NCBI RefSeq assembly: GCF_002939985.1
Contig: NZ_MDFM01000004.1
Location: forward strand, 1 to 64,000
Direction: 5' to 3'
Source of the DNA: Xanthomonas hortorum pv. cynarae
GTDB lineage: Bacteria > Pseudomonadota > Gammaproteobacteria > Xanthomonadales > Xanthomonadaceae
Length of the DNA stretch: 64,000 nt
The notes under the pieces: model-generated
Told to the model about the DNA's origin: nothing
The model's database searches: none
What the model saw: the letters and a program-made list of their open reading frames with translations, nothing else
In this document: one piece after another, positions 38,814 through 50,104 of the stretch
How positions within the stretch are numbered: position 1 is the first letter of the stretch
Layout: each line of letters begins with the position of its first letter
Translations under genes and position numbers: made by a program

Positions 38814-39683
38814 TCAGCCGGCATCGAGTCCCGAGCGGCGCGACTGCGCTCGTACCAGCCGGTCCATCGTGCGCAGCGATTTTTCGCCCAACTGCATCGC
38901 TGTATTTACCCAGATCTCGGTGATGCGCATCATCTCTTCCAGCGGTACGGCGGTGGTCATTTCGCGTACCTGCTGCATCGCTGCCCATGCGTGCGGCGTA
39001 CGCTTGCTCTCACGGATCACCTGTTCCACTGCAGCCACACCCTGGCCGCGTGGGACCACGCGATCAATCAGCCCCAGGGCGAGCAGTTCTTCAGCCGAGT
39101 ACAGATTGCCATTGAGCATGATCCGCTGCGCCAATTGCGGGCTGACGCGCTGGCACATAAAAGAGTAGGCACCCATGCCCGGGAACAGATCGAACAGGAC
39201 TTCGGGCAGCCCCATCATCACGCCTTCCTCGGCAATGATGGTATGGCAGCCCAATGCCGCCTCGAAACCGCCGCCCAGCGCATTGCCCTGGACCAGAGCG
39301 ATGCTGTGCGCACGTGCGCCGAGGCCAACGTGAAACGCGTGCACCCCGCGTACGCAGCGCTGCGCGTAGTCGAGCAAGCGGGCGCGATCGCCTTCGCGAA
39401 TCAACTGGCAGAACAGCGCCAGATCACCGCCAAGGTTGAAAACGTCGCTGTCCGATGCCAACACCACGTGTGGGGACGTCGCACCGGCATGGAGAAGGCG
39501 CTGGCTGAGGTCGACCTGGTAGCCGGTAATGTCGTCGACCAGGCGCGAAGAGAAGCAGGCGCGACCTGGATTTATGTCCAGATTGGCATGCATGTGAATC
39601 CAGTAGACGTCGCGTTGCAGTTCTTCGATGACGCGTAGGGTGGAACCGATCGTGGTGCGAACAAAAGGTTGAACTGCAGACAT
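38814..39683 (-). CDS. rpfF: DSF synthase RpfF
   Basis: A 289-residue crotonase-fold enzyme that makes the diffusible signal factor cis-11-methyl-2-dodecenoic acid by dehydrating and hydrolysing 3-hydroxyacyl-ACP. The two catalytic glutamates are present at E141 (GNALGGGFEAALG) and E161 (MGLPEVLFDLFPG), with the same numbering as X. campestris. The length of 289 also matches. GGAG lies upstream of the ATG. It follows rpfB on the same strand after 178 bases that include a rpfB terminator, so it likely has its own promoter. Convergent with rpfC. Confidence 0.98.
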   Translation of the reverse strand: MSAVQPFVRTTIGSTLRVIEELQRDVYWIHMHANLDINPGRACFSSRLVDDITGYQVDLSQRLLHAGATSPHVVLASDSDVFNLGGDLALFCQLIREGDRARLLDYAQRCVRGVHAFHVGLGARAHSIALVQGNALGGGFEAALGCHTIIAEEGVMMGLPEVLFDLFPGMGAYSFMCQRVSPQLAQRIMLNGNLYSAEELLALGLIDRVVPRGQGVAAVEQVIRESKRTPHAWAAMQQVREMTTAVPLEEMMRITEIWVNTAMQLGEKSLRTMDRLVRAQSRRSGLDAG

Positions 39684-39786
39684 GGTGGTTCTCCGTGAAG
39701 ACCGTCCGGCCGGCCGCCTTACGGACGGAGAGTGAGAGGAACGAGGAGCGTGCGCCGACCGCTGATTCTATGCGTGCAAAAGCAAA

Positions 39787-39816
39787 CGCCCGCAAGGCCT
39801 TGCGGCATTGCGGGCG
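39787..39816 (-). terminator. Terminator after rpfB
   Basis: CGCCCGCAA and TTGCGGGCG pair around a 12-base loop; on the minus strand the stem is followed by TTTGCTTTTG. It lies between the rpfB stop and rpfF, suggesting at least partial separation of the transcripts. Confidence 0.75.
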
Positions 39817-39861
39817 CGAGATGATGGCTGAACGGCCTCTATCCTGCGATGGCAGGTAGGA

Positions 39862-41544
39862 TTACTCCTTCGGCGCATCCCGCAATTCGCGACGCAGAAT
39901 CTTGCCGACGTTGGTTTTCGGCAATTCCTTGCGGAATTCGATCACGCGCGGCTGCTTGTAGCCGGTCAGGTTGGCGCGGCAATGCGCCTTCACGGCGTCG
40001 GCAGTCAGGGCAGGGTCCTTCTTGACGATGACAGCCTTGACGATCTCGCCGGACTTCTCGTCCGGCACGCCCACGGCGGCCACTTCCAGCACGCCGGGCA
40101 TCTCGGCGATCACGTCTTCGATCTCGTTCGGATACACGTTGAAGCCGGAGACCAGAATCATGTCCTTCTTGCGATCGACGATGTAGACGAAGCCCTGTTC
40201 GTCCATGCGGGCGATATCGCCGGTGTGCAGCCAGCCCTCGGCATCCATGACCTTGGCGGTTTCTTCGGGTTTCTTCCAATAGCCTTTCATCACCTGCGGG
40301 CCCTTGATGCACAGCTCGCCGATTTCGCCCTGCGGCAGCACCGCGCCGGCGTCGTCCTTGATGCAGGCATCGGTGGACGGAATCGGCAGGCCGATCGAGC
40401 CGTTGTAGTCCTTCAGATCCATCGGGTTGATGCAGGCGGCCGGCGAGGTCTCGGTCAGGCCGTAGGCCTCGACCAGGGTCAGGCCGGTGACCTTCTTCCA
40501 GCGTTCGGCGACCGAGCGTTGCACCGCCATGCCGCCGCCGAGGGACATCTTGAGCGAGGAGAAATCGACCTGATCGAAACCCGGCGTATTGAGCAGCCCG
40601 TTGAACAGCGTGTTGACCCCAGTGAAGGCAGTGAAGCGGGTCTTCTTCAATTCCTTGACGAAGCCGGGCATGTCGCGCGGGTTGCTGATCAGGTGATTGC
40701 AGCCGCCGATCTTCATGAAGACCAGCCCGTTCGCCGTCAGCGCGAAGATGTGATAGAGCGGCAGTGCGGTGATCACCACCTCATGGCCTTCTTCCAGCTT
40801 GCCGGTGCTGGCAAGCCACTGGTGGGCCTGCTGCATGTTGGCGACCAGGTTGCGGTGGGTCAGCATCGCGCCCTTGGCCACGCCGGTGGTGCCACCGGTG
40901 TATTGCAGGAAGGCGATGTCGTCGGACTCGATCTGCAGCGTCGGAACTTTGTGCTTGCGGCCCAGCGCGAGCGCGTCGCGGAAACGGATCGCGCCCTTGA
41001 GGCGATACTCCGGCACCAGCTTCTTGACGTACTTGACGACGAAGTTGACCACCGCCGCTTTCGGGAAGCCGAGCATGTCGCCCAGGCCGGTGGTGATCAC
41101 CTGCTTGACCGGGGTATCGGCGATGACCTGCTGCACGGTGGTACCGAAGTTGTCGATGACCACCAGTACGCTGGCGCCGGAGTCGATCAGCTGATGCTTC
41201 AGCTCGCGCGGGGTGTACAGCGGATTGACATTGACCACGGTCAGACCGGCACGCAGGATGCCGAACGTGGCGACCGGGTACTGCAGGCAGTTGGGCATCA
41301 TCAGGGCGACGCGGTCGCCTTTCTTCAACTGCAGTTCGCCAAGCAGATAGGCGGCGAATTGTTCGACCAGCTGATCGGCTTCGCGATAGGTGATGGTCTT
41401 GCCGAAGCTGTGATACGCGGGGCGATCGGCGAAGCGCGCGACCGACGTGGCGAACACTTCCGCAACGGTGCGGAACTGCTCAAGATCGATCTCGGCGGCG
41501 ACGCCGGCCGGATAACTCTGTAACCAAGGACGTGCCTGATTCAT
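39862..41544 (-). CDS. rpfB: Long-chain fatty acyl-CoA ligase RpfB
   Basis: A 560-residue AMP-forming acyl-CoA synthetase. The ATP-binding motif [16 protein letters not shown] is near residue 210, followed by [16 protein letters not shown] and the hinge/FACS region [25 protein letters not shown], with the catalytic lysine in [14 protein letters not shown]. In Xanthomonas RpfB activates free fatty acids and takes part in DSF turnover. The start is MNQARPWLQ; the ORF's extra 15 upstream residues are not family-like. Divergent from a lipoprotein gene 97 bases away. Confidence 0.96.
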   Translation of the reverse strand: MNQARPWLQSYPAGVAAEIDLEQFRTVAEVFATSVARFADRPAYHSFGKTITYREADQLVEQFAAYLLGELQLKKGDRVALMMPNCLQYPVATFGILRAGLTVVNVNPLYTPRELKHQLIDSGASVLVVIDNFGTTVQQVIADTPVKQVITTGLGDMLGFPKAAVVNFVVKYVKKLVPEYRLKGAIRFRDALALGRKHKVPTLQIESDDIAFLQYTGGTTGVAKGAMLTHRNLVANMQQAHQWLASTGKLEEGHEVVITALPLYHIFALTANGLVFMKIGGCNHLISNPRDMPGFVKELKKTRFTAFTGVNTLFNGLLNTPGFDQVDFSSLKMSLGGGMAVQRSVAERWKKVTGLTLVEAYGLTETSPAACINPMDLKDYNGSIGLPIPSTDACIKDDAGAVLPQGEIGELCIKGPQVMKGYWKKPEETAKVMDAEGWLHTGDIARMDEQGFVYIVDRKKDMILVSGFNVYPNEIEDVIAEMPGVLEVAAVGVPDEKSGEIVKAVIVKKDPALTADAVKAHCRANLTGYKQPRVIEFRKELPKTNVGKILRRELRDAPKE

Positions 41545-41641
41545 CTGCCCCCCTCCAGGGTGTTCGGTGCGTGACGCGGCGTGTTCCACGGCACGACTGC
41601 AAGTGGCAGCATACAGTCATGCATGTAAAAGGCGAAGTGTG

Positions 41642-42091
41642 ATGCAGGGCAGCATTCAACTGCGATGGCGATATTGGCTCGCCGTACTGTGCATGCTTGC
41701 GCTGATCGGTTGCGCGCGGCCTGCGCCGGAACAACGGTTGCGTGCGACGCTGGAGCAACTGCATCAGGCGATCGAAGCACGCGAGATCGGCGATGCGATG
41801 GCGCCGGTGGCCGAGGATTTTATCGGCGAACAAGGACTGGACGCAGCCGGTCTGCGGCGATTGATGCAACTGCAGATGCTGGGCAATCAACAGATCGGCG
41901 TGACCCTGGGGCCGGTGGATGTGCAACTGCGCGGTGACACCGCAAGCGTGCGTTTCACTGCGTTGCTGACCGGTGGCAGCGGGCGCTGGCTACCCGAGCA
42001 GGCGCAGACGTATCAGGTGACCACCGGCTGGCGATTGCAGGGCGGCGACTGGCAGCTGTATCACGCGCAGTGGGAGCCGACCGGGCGTTGA
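41642..42091 (+). CDS. Lipoprotein with NTF2-like domain, unknown function
   Basis: A 149-residue protein with a lipoprotein signal (LAVLCMLALIGC, lipobox LIGC). The rest (QRLRATLEQLHQAIEAREIGDAMAPVAEDF ... DWQLYHAQWEP) has the alpha-helix-plus-beta pattern of small NTF2-like/SnoaL-type domains. I start at MQGSIQLRW; the ORF reaches 25 residues upstream with no signal sequence. It is divergent from rpfB and convergent with acnA, from which it is separated by a strong hairpin. No function can be assigned. Confidence 0.85.
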   Translation: MQGSIQLRWRYWLAVLCMLALIGCARPAPEQRLRATLEQLHQAIEAREIGDAMAPVAEDFIGEQGLDAAGLRRLMQLQMLGNQQIGVTLGPVDVQLRGDTASVRFTALLTGGSGRWLPEQAQTYQVTTGWRLQGGDWQLYHAQWEPTGR

Positions 42092-42103
42092 GCGCTTGCC
42101 TGA

Positions 42104-42137
42104 AACGACACTCCCGCCAAGCGGCGGGAGTGTCGTT
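42104..42137. terminator. Bidirectional terminator between lipoprotein gene and acnA
   Basis: A perfect 15-base stem (AACGACACTCCCGCC and its complement) with a four-base AAGC loop lies between the two convergent stops, 12 and 29 bases from them. T-runs are short. Confidence 0.75.
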
Positions 42138-42166
42138 GAACGTGTAAAGCGCAATGCGCTGTGCGA

Positions 42167-44935
<2,769 letters not shown>

Positions 44936-45043
44936 GCATCACTCCTATGGCAGCAGGCTGTAGGTTTGTTCTGAACAGTGTGACTAATTCAGTGTGTACG
45001 TTCGGTTGCAAGACTCGGTATGTGGCCTTGAGTACGACAAGTC

Positions 45044-45068
45044 AAGTATGTAGAATCGCTGCATACTT
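45044..45068. promoter_or_regulatory. Operator-like palindrome before the antitoxin gene
   Basis: AAGTATGTAG-AATCG-CTGCATACTT: two 10-base arms with one mismatch, ending 18 bases before the antitoxin ATG and covering the likely promoter. AbrB-type antitoxins commonly bind such palindromes to repress their own operon. Confidence 0.6.
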
Positions 45069-45086
45069 TATGCCGGGGCCACCTTC

Positions 45087-45335
45087 ATGGAAGCCACAGT
45101 TGCCGAACGCGGGCAGATCACGCTGCCTAAAGCCGTACGCGATGCCCTGGGCCTGACCAAGGGCACCACGCTCAAGATCGAGCTCGACGGCGGCCGCATC
45201 ATCCTGCGCAAGGACGTCAGCGAGGCGCTGCGCAAGGTGCGCGGCAAGTTCAAGCTGGTCGACGGCCTGACCAACACCGACGAAGCCATGCGCGCCATCC
45301 GTGGCCGCGCGCCCGGGGATCCGTTCGACCCATGA
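45087..45335 (+). CDS. AbrB/MazE-type antitoxin
   Basis: An 82-residue DNA-binding antitoxin. The N-terminal SpoVT-AbrB domain reads VAERGQITLPKAVRDALGL followed by GTTLKIELDGGRIILR. The flexible acidic-to-basic C-terminus (about 35 residues) would wrap the toxin. Its stop overlaps the toxin ATG by four bases (ATGA), the usual antitoxin-first arrangement. A palindrome lies in front of it and is the probable autoregulatory operator. Confidence 0.9.
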   Translation: MEATVAERGQITLPKAVRDALGLTKGTTLKIELDGGRIILRKDVSEALRKVRGKFKLVDGLTNTDEAMRAIRGRAPGDPFDP

Positions 45336-45742
45336 TCGCCCTGGATTCTTCGGTACTGCTGGACATCCTGATCGGCGATGCGGTCTACGGCGAGGTGTCG
45401 GAGATCTGCATCGGCGATGCGCTGGCGCGCGACGAGGTGGTGGTCTGCGATGCGGTGGTGGCCGAGGTGCTGGCCATGCTCGATACCCAGGTCGACCTGA
45501 TGGAAACGCTGGCCTCGATCGGCGTGCGCTACGAAGCCACCCAGGAAGCGGCGGCGGTACGCGCCGGCCATATGAACAAACGCTTCCGCGCGCGTGGCGG
45601 CAAGCGCGAGCGGGTGGTGGCCGATTTTCTGATCGGCGCTCACGCGATGCTCCAGTGCGATGGGCTGATCACCCGCGACGAGGGCTTTTTCCGCGACTAC
45701 TTCAAGGGTTTGAAGATTGTTGTTCCCAAACCCGCAAGCTGA
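45332..45742 (+). CDS. PIN-domain (VapC-like) toxin ribonuclease
   Basis: A 136-residue PIN-domain protein expected to be a Mg-dependent RNase inhibited by the upstream antitoxin. The four acidic residues typical of VapC are visible: D5 in IALDSSVLLD, E in VVAEVLAML, D in VADFLIGAHA and D in LITRDEGFF. The domain appears intact, so the toxin is probably active. It sits between acnA and acnB on the acnB strand, 75 bases before acnB. Confidence 0.9.
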   Translation: MIALDSSVLLDILIGDAVYGEVSEICIGDALARDEVVVCDAVVAEVLAMLDTQVDLMETLASIGVRYEATQEAAAVRAGHMNKRFRARGGKRERVVADFLIGAHAMLQCDGLITRDEGFFRDYFKGLKIVVPKPAS

Positions 45743-45765
45743 TCCGCACGCATCCACGTTTCGCG

Positions 45766-45794
45766 TTTACACATTCACGTTTTACACATTCACA
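45766..45794. repeat. Short tandem repeat before acnB
   Basis: GTTTACACATTCAC and GTTTTACACATTCAC lie side by side, 23 bases before the acnB start. The region is AT-rich and may be part of the acnB promoter or leader. Confidence 0.6.
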
Positions 45795-45817
45795 CGTTGT
45801 CTTTTCGGAGAATCCGC

Positions 45818-48409
45818 ATGTTGGAAGCCTATCGCCACCACGTTGCAGAGCGCGCCGCGCTCGGTATCCCGCCGCTGCCGCTGACCGCGCAGCAGACCGC
45901 CGAGGTCATCGAGCTGCTCAAGGCCCCGCCTGCGGGTGAAGCGGAGTTCCTGGTCGAGCTGCTCAGCCAGCGCGTGCCGGCCGGCGTCGACGACGCTGCC
46001 AAGGTCAAGGCCTCGTACCTGGCCGCGCTGGCGTTCGGTACCGAGACCACCGCGCTGATCAACCCCACGCGTGCCACCGAGCTGCTCGGCACCATGCTGG
46101 GCGGCTACAACATCCAGCCGTTGATCGATCTGCTCGACAACGCCGAGCTGGGCGCCACCGCTGCCGAAGCGCTCAAGCACACCTTGCTGGTGTTCGATGC
46201 CTTCCACGACGTGCAGGAAAAGGCCGAGGCCGGTAATGCGCACGCCAAGGCCGTGCTGCAGAGCTGGGCTGAGGCCGAGTGGTTCACCAGCAAGCCGGAA
46301 GTGCCGCAGAGCCTGACCGTCACCGTGTTCAAGGTGCCGGGCGAAACCAACACCGACGACCTGTCGCCGGCCCCGGATGCGACCACGCGCCCGGACATCC
46401 CGTTGCATGCGTTGGCAATGCTCAAGAACGCACGCGACGGCGCGGCCTTCGTGCCGGAAGAAGACGGCAAGCGCGGCCCGATCCAGGCCATTGCCGACCT
46501 CAAGGACAAGGGCCATCTGGTCGCCTATGTGGGCGATGTGGTCGGTACCGGTTCCTCGCGCAAGTCGGCGACCAACTCGGTGCTGTGGTGGACCGGCGAG
46601 GACATTCCGTTCATTCCGAACAAGCGCTTCGGTGGCGTGTGCCTGGGCGCGAAGATCGCGCCGATCTTCTACAACACGATGGAAGATGCGGGTGCATTGC
46701 CGATCGAGCTGGACGTGTCGCAGATGGAGCATGGCGATGTGGTCGAGCTGCGTCCGTACGACGGCAAGGCGCTGAAGAACGGCCAGGTGATCGCCGAGTT
46801 CGCGATGAAGTCGGACGTGCTGTTCGATGAAGTGCGCGCCGGTGGCCGCATTCCGCTGATCGTGGGCCGCGGCCTGACCGCCAAGGCGCGCGAATTCCTG
46901 GGCCTGCCGGCGTCTGATCTGTTCCGTCTGCCGATGGTGCCGCCGGATACCGGCAAGGGCTTCTCGCTGGCGCAGAAGATGGTCGGCCGCGCCTGTGGCT
47001 TGCCGGAAGGCGAGGGCATGCGCCCGGGCACCTATTGCGAACCGAAGATGACCTCGGTGGGCTCGCAGGACACCACCGGCCCGATGACCCGCGACGAGCT
47101 GAAGGACCTGGCCTGCCTGGGCTTCTCGGCCGACCTGGTGATGCAGTCGTTCTGCCACACCGCCGCTTATCCGAAGCCGGTGGACGTCAAGACCCACCAC
47201 ACCTTGCCGGAGTTCATCTCCACCCGTGGCGGCGTGTCGCTGCGTCCGGGCGATGGCGTGATCCACAGCTGGCTCAATCGCATGCTGCTGCCCGACACCG
47301 TGGGCACCGGCGGCGACTCGCACACCCGTTTCCCGATCGGTATTTCGTTCCCGGCCGGTTCCGGTCTGGTGGCCTTTGCCGCCGCCACCGGCGTGATGCC
47401 GCTGGACATGCCCGAGAGCGTGCTGGTGCGCTTCAAGGGTGAGATGCAGCCGGGCGTGACCTTGCGTGACCTGGTCAACGTGATCCCGCTGTATGCGATC
47501 AAGGACGGTCTGCTGACCGTGGCCAAGCAGGGCAAGAAGAACATCTTCTCCGGCCGCATCCTGGAGATCGAAGGCTTGCCGAATCTGAAAGTGGAACAGG
47601 CGTTCGAGCTGTCCGACGCCTCGGCCGAACGTTCGGCGGCCGGTTGCACCGTGCACCTGGACAAGGCGCCGATCATCGAATACCTGACCAGCAACATCAC
47701 CCTGCTGCGCTGGATGATTGCCGAAGGCTACGCGGATGCGCGCACGCTGGGCCGCCGCATCAAGAAGATGGAAGAGTGGCTGGCCGATCCGCAACTGCTG
47801 CAGCCCGATGCCGACGCCGAATACGCAGCCGTCATCGAGATCGATCTGGCCGACATCCATGAGCCGATCGTGGCCTGCCCGAATGACCCGGACGACGTCA
47901 AGACGCTGTCCGAAGTTGCAGGTGCGGCGATCGACGAGGTGTTCATCGGTTCGTGCATGACCAACATCGGTCACTTCCGTGCCGCCGCCAAGTTGCTGGA
48001 AGGCAAGCGCGATATCCCCACACGTTTGTGGGTTGCGCCGCCGACCAAGATGGACGCCTCCGAGCTGACCAAGGAAGGCCATTACGGCACCTTCGGCGCA
48101 GCCGGCGCGCGCATGGAAATGCCGGGCTGCTCGCTGTGCATGGGCAACCAGGCGCAGGCACGCGAGGGCGCCACGGTGTTCTCCACCTCCACGCGTAACT
48201 TCCCGAATCGCCTTGGTCGCAACACCAACGTGTACCTGGGTTCGGCAGAGTTGGCGGCGATCTGTTCGCGTCTGGGCCGCATCCCGACCAAGGATGAGTA
48301 CATGGCCGATGTGGGCGTGATCAAGACCAGTGGCGACCAGATCTACCGCTACATGAACTTCGATCAGATCCAGGAATATCAGGATGTCGCGGATACCGTC
48401 GCTGCCTGA
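45818..48409 (+). CDS. acnB: Aconitate hydratase B
   Basis: An 863-residue bifunctional aconitase/2-methylisocitrate dehydratase, the major TCA aconitase in many proteobacteria. It has the AcnB-type N-terminal helical HEAT-like domain (residues 1-160), then the swivel domain with [14 protein letters not shown], and C-terminal catalytic domains with [27 protein letters not shown] and [12 protein letters not shown] (cluster Cys). The start [12 protein letters not shown] follows CGGAG. A clear terminator lies after the stop. Length is typical (865 in E. coli). Confidence 0.97.
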   Translation: MLEAYRHHVAERAALGIPPLPLTAQQTAEVIELLKAPPAGEAEFLVELLSQRVPAGVDDAAKVKASYLAALAFGTETTALINPTRATELLGTMLGGYNIQPLIDLLDNAELGATAAEALKHTLLVFDAFHDVQEKAEAGNAHAKAVLQSWAEAEWFTSKPEVPQSLTVTVFKVPGETNTDDLSPAPDATTRPDIPLHALAMLKNARDGAAFVPEEDGKRGPIQAIADLKDKGHLVAYVGDVVGTGSSRKSATNSVLWWTGEDIPFIPNKRFGGVCLGAKIAPIFYNTMEDAGALPIELDVSQMEHGDVVELRPYDGKALKNGQVIAEFAMKSDVLFDEVRAGGRIPLIVGRGLTAKAREFLGLPASDLFRLPMVPPDTGKGFSLAQKMVGRACGLPEGEGMRPGTYCEPKMTSVGSQDTTGPMTRDELKDLACLGFSADLVMQSFCHTAAYPKPVDVKTHHTLPEFISTRGGVSLRPGDGVIHSWLNRMLLPDTVGTGGDSHTRFPIGISFPAGSGLVAFAAATGVMPLDMPESVLVRFKGEMQPGVTLRDLVNVIPLYAIKDGLLTVAKQGKKNIFSGRILEIEGLPNLKVEQAFELSDASAERSAAGCTVHLDKAPIIEYLTSNITLLRWMIAEGYADARTLGRRIKKMEEWLADPQLLQPDADAEYAAVIEIDLADIHEPIVACPNDPDDVKTLSEVAGAAIDEVFIGSCMTNIGHFRAAAKLLEGKRDIPTRLWVAPPTKMDASELTKEGHYGTFGAAGARMEMPGCSLCMGNQAQAREGATVFSTSTRNFPNRLGRNTNVYLGSAELAAICSRLGRIPTKDEYMADVGVIKTSGDQIYRYMNFDQIQEYQDVADTVAA

Positions 48410-48433
48410 TTCAGATAGTTGATCAGGTGTTCG

Positions 48434-48461
48434 AAAACGCCCGGCAATGCCGGGCGTTTTT
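48434..48461 (+). terminator. Rho-independent terminator of acnB
   Basis: AAAACGCCCGGCA-AT-GCCGGGCGTTTTT: a stem of more than 10 bases ending in a T-run, 25 bases after the acnB stop. Confidence 0.92.
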
Positions 48462-48605
48462 CGTTATTCGGGTGGTCACTTCGCTTTGCCTCCACGATGC
48501 CGGAAGTTAAAGCCAATAGCAGTTAACTCGCCTGTCGCGGTGCAACAAAAATCTGAAGTGCAGGGGACTAGAGTGGCGCCGCTCCCATGGCTCTCACGAT
48601 TTCCA

Positions 48606-49454
48606 ATGCCTCTTTGCACGATCGCTGGTCAAACGCTGCACTACGCACAATACGGTCAAGGGTTTCCGGTTCTGCTTGGCCACAGCTACCTCTGGGATGC
48701 GGCCATGTGGGAGCCGCAGATTCACGCGCTCTCGCAGCACTATCGGGTCATCGTTCCCGAGCTGTGGGGACATGGGCAATCGGCGGCGCTGCCGGCGGGC
48801 ACGCAGACGGTTGGCGACCTTGCCAAGCAGATGCTGCTATTGCTGGATGCGCTGGAACTGCCGCAATGCGCGGTGGTCGGTTTGTCGGTCGGTGGCATGT
48901 GGGGCGCAGAGCTCGCGTTGCTTGCGCCGGAGCGCGTGTGCAGCCTGGTGCTGATGGATACGTTTCTGGGCGCTGAGCCGCAGGCCACTCGAACACGCTA
49001 TTTCGACCTGCTGGATGCGATCGAAGCGGCGGGGCAGGTGACGCCTGCATTGATCGAGGCAATCGTGCCGATCTTTTTCCGTTCCGGTATCGATCTGAGC
49101 TCTGCGTTGCCGGCTGCGTTTGCGCAACGATTGGCGGGGATGTCGGCCGAGCAGCTGCGCGCGTCGGTGGTGCCGTTGGGCCGGTTGATCTTCGGGCGTG
49201 CCGATCGGTTGGAGGCGTTGTCGGCGCTGAATCCGGCAAACACGTTCTTGCTGGGTGGCGAATACGATATTCCGCGCCCGCCGGAAGAGCTATGGCTGAT
49301 GGCCGAAGTGATCGGCTGCGATTACGAGTTGGTGCCCGATGCCGGGCATATCGCGTCGCTGGAGAATCCGGCGTTCGTTACTGCGCAGTTGTTGGGTTGG
49401 TTGAAGCGCACAGTGGGGCAAGGTGTTGGCGTGAATGCCGCGATGTACGCTTGA
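48606..49454 (+). CDS. Alpha/beta hydrolase
   Basis: A 282-residue alpha/beta-hydrolase-fold enzyme. The catalytic triad is visible: nucleophile in VVGLSVGGMWG, acid in LGGEYDIPRPPE and His in VPDAGHIASLENP. The oxyanion region is GFPVLLGHSYLWDAAMW. It resembles 3-oxoadipate enol-lactonase/haloperoxidase-type hydrolases, but the substrate cannot be told. I start at MPLCTIAGQTLHYAQYG, the canonical beginning; the ORF runs 53 residues upstream with no domain. Not in an operon. Confidence 0.85.
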   Translation: MPLCTIAGQTLHYAQYGQGFPVLLGHSYLWDAAMWEPQIHALSQHYRVIVPELWGHGQSAALPAGTQTVGDLAKQMLLLLDALELPQCAVVGLSVGGMWGAELALLAPERVCSLVLMDTFLGAEPQATRTRYFDLLDAIEAAGQVTPALIEAIVPIFFRSGIDLSSALPAAFAQRLAGMSAEQLRASVVPLGRLIFGRADRLEALSALNPANTFLLGGEYDIPRPPEELWLMAEVIGCDYELVPDAGHIASLENPAFVTAQLLGWLKRTVGQGVGVNAAMYA

Positions 49455-49497
49455 AGGCAGCGCTCGGAAGGATGGTCCCAAGCGACGTAGGTCGGGT

Positions 49498-49605
49498 GCG
49501 CGGTGCCCTCACCGCTCGCGGGACACGCCGTGAATCCATCCCTGGAGGCTCGGGGGCGGCATCCATGCCGCCACACGGTCCCGCAAGCGGTGAGGACACC
49601 GCACC
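49498..49605 (-). repeat. Palindromic repeat family B, full copy
   Basis: The outer arms read GCGGTGCCCTCACCGCTCGC and GCAAGCGGTGAGGACACCGC, inverted and mostly pairing; the inner hairpin is GGCGGCAT-cc-ATGCCGCC. It has the same plan as family A. A second full copy is at 60540-60647. Confidence 0.85.
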
Positions 49606-49738
49606 AGAGAGTTGGTCGGTTGTTTTCTTAAAATCTTGTCCGTTGCTCGGCTTGCATTGAGAAGCTGATCGGCCGCAGCGTTATCCGAACACCGCACGTC
49701 ATGCATCGCTTGCACCACGCACACCGATCATCTCGACT

Positions 49739-49846
49739 GGTCCTTGCCCGCCCACCGTCGCGGGACCTTACGCGGCATGGATGCCGCGTAAGAGCCTACA
49801 CGGACGTACTTGCGGCGTGTCCCGCGAGGGTGGGCGGGCAAGGGCC
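49739..49846 (+). repeat. Palindromic repeat family A, full copy
   Basis: Nearly identical to 27901-28008, with the same inner CTTACGCGGCAT hairpin. It is followed by a partial duplication of its end (49847-49894). Confidence 0.9.
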
Positions 49847-50007
49847 CTGCAGCCAACGACCCTACGGGCAAGGACCCTGCAGCCAAGCCACAGATAAACC
49901 GCTCTGCAGCCTACGCATGCATAGCTTCCAAGCGTCCGAAGATAATCGAGATCTCACGGCCTTGAAGCGGCTGACAAAACGTCGCGAGCACGGGGCGTCT
50001 GGGCGTG

Positions 50008-50096
50008 GACGGCGCACTCAAAACTGGCATGTACGCGTGGTACATACCGCATCGTGCAATAGCGGCGCCCGTCTGATGGCCAAGAAGTAAATGTGT
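50008..50096. repeat. Block shared with 28044-28122
   Basis: Begins GACGGCGCACTCA and ends CTGATGGCCAAGAAGTA; aligns with the block at 28044-28122. Both follow a family A copy and precede the end of a minus-strand gene. Confidence 0.6.
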
Positions 50097-50104
50097 CAGC
50101 CGCG

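Larger units (their letters stand above)
49455..50104. other. Gene-free repeat-rich region
   Basis: No plausible gene in this 650-base gap between the hydrolase and the GGDEF-EAL gene. It contains a family B element, a family A element, a roughly 30-base tandem duplication (GGGCAAGG.CCCTGCAGCC) after it, and the block shared with 28044-28122. Nothing else is recognised. Confidence 0.8.

Noticed and set aside
41545-41641. Clp/CRP site between rpfB and the lipoprotein gene
   Set aside because: No TGTGA-N6-TCACA-like sequence could be read with confidence.
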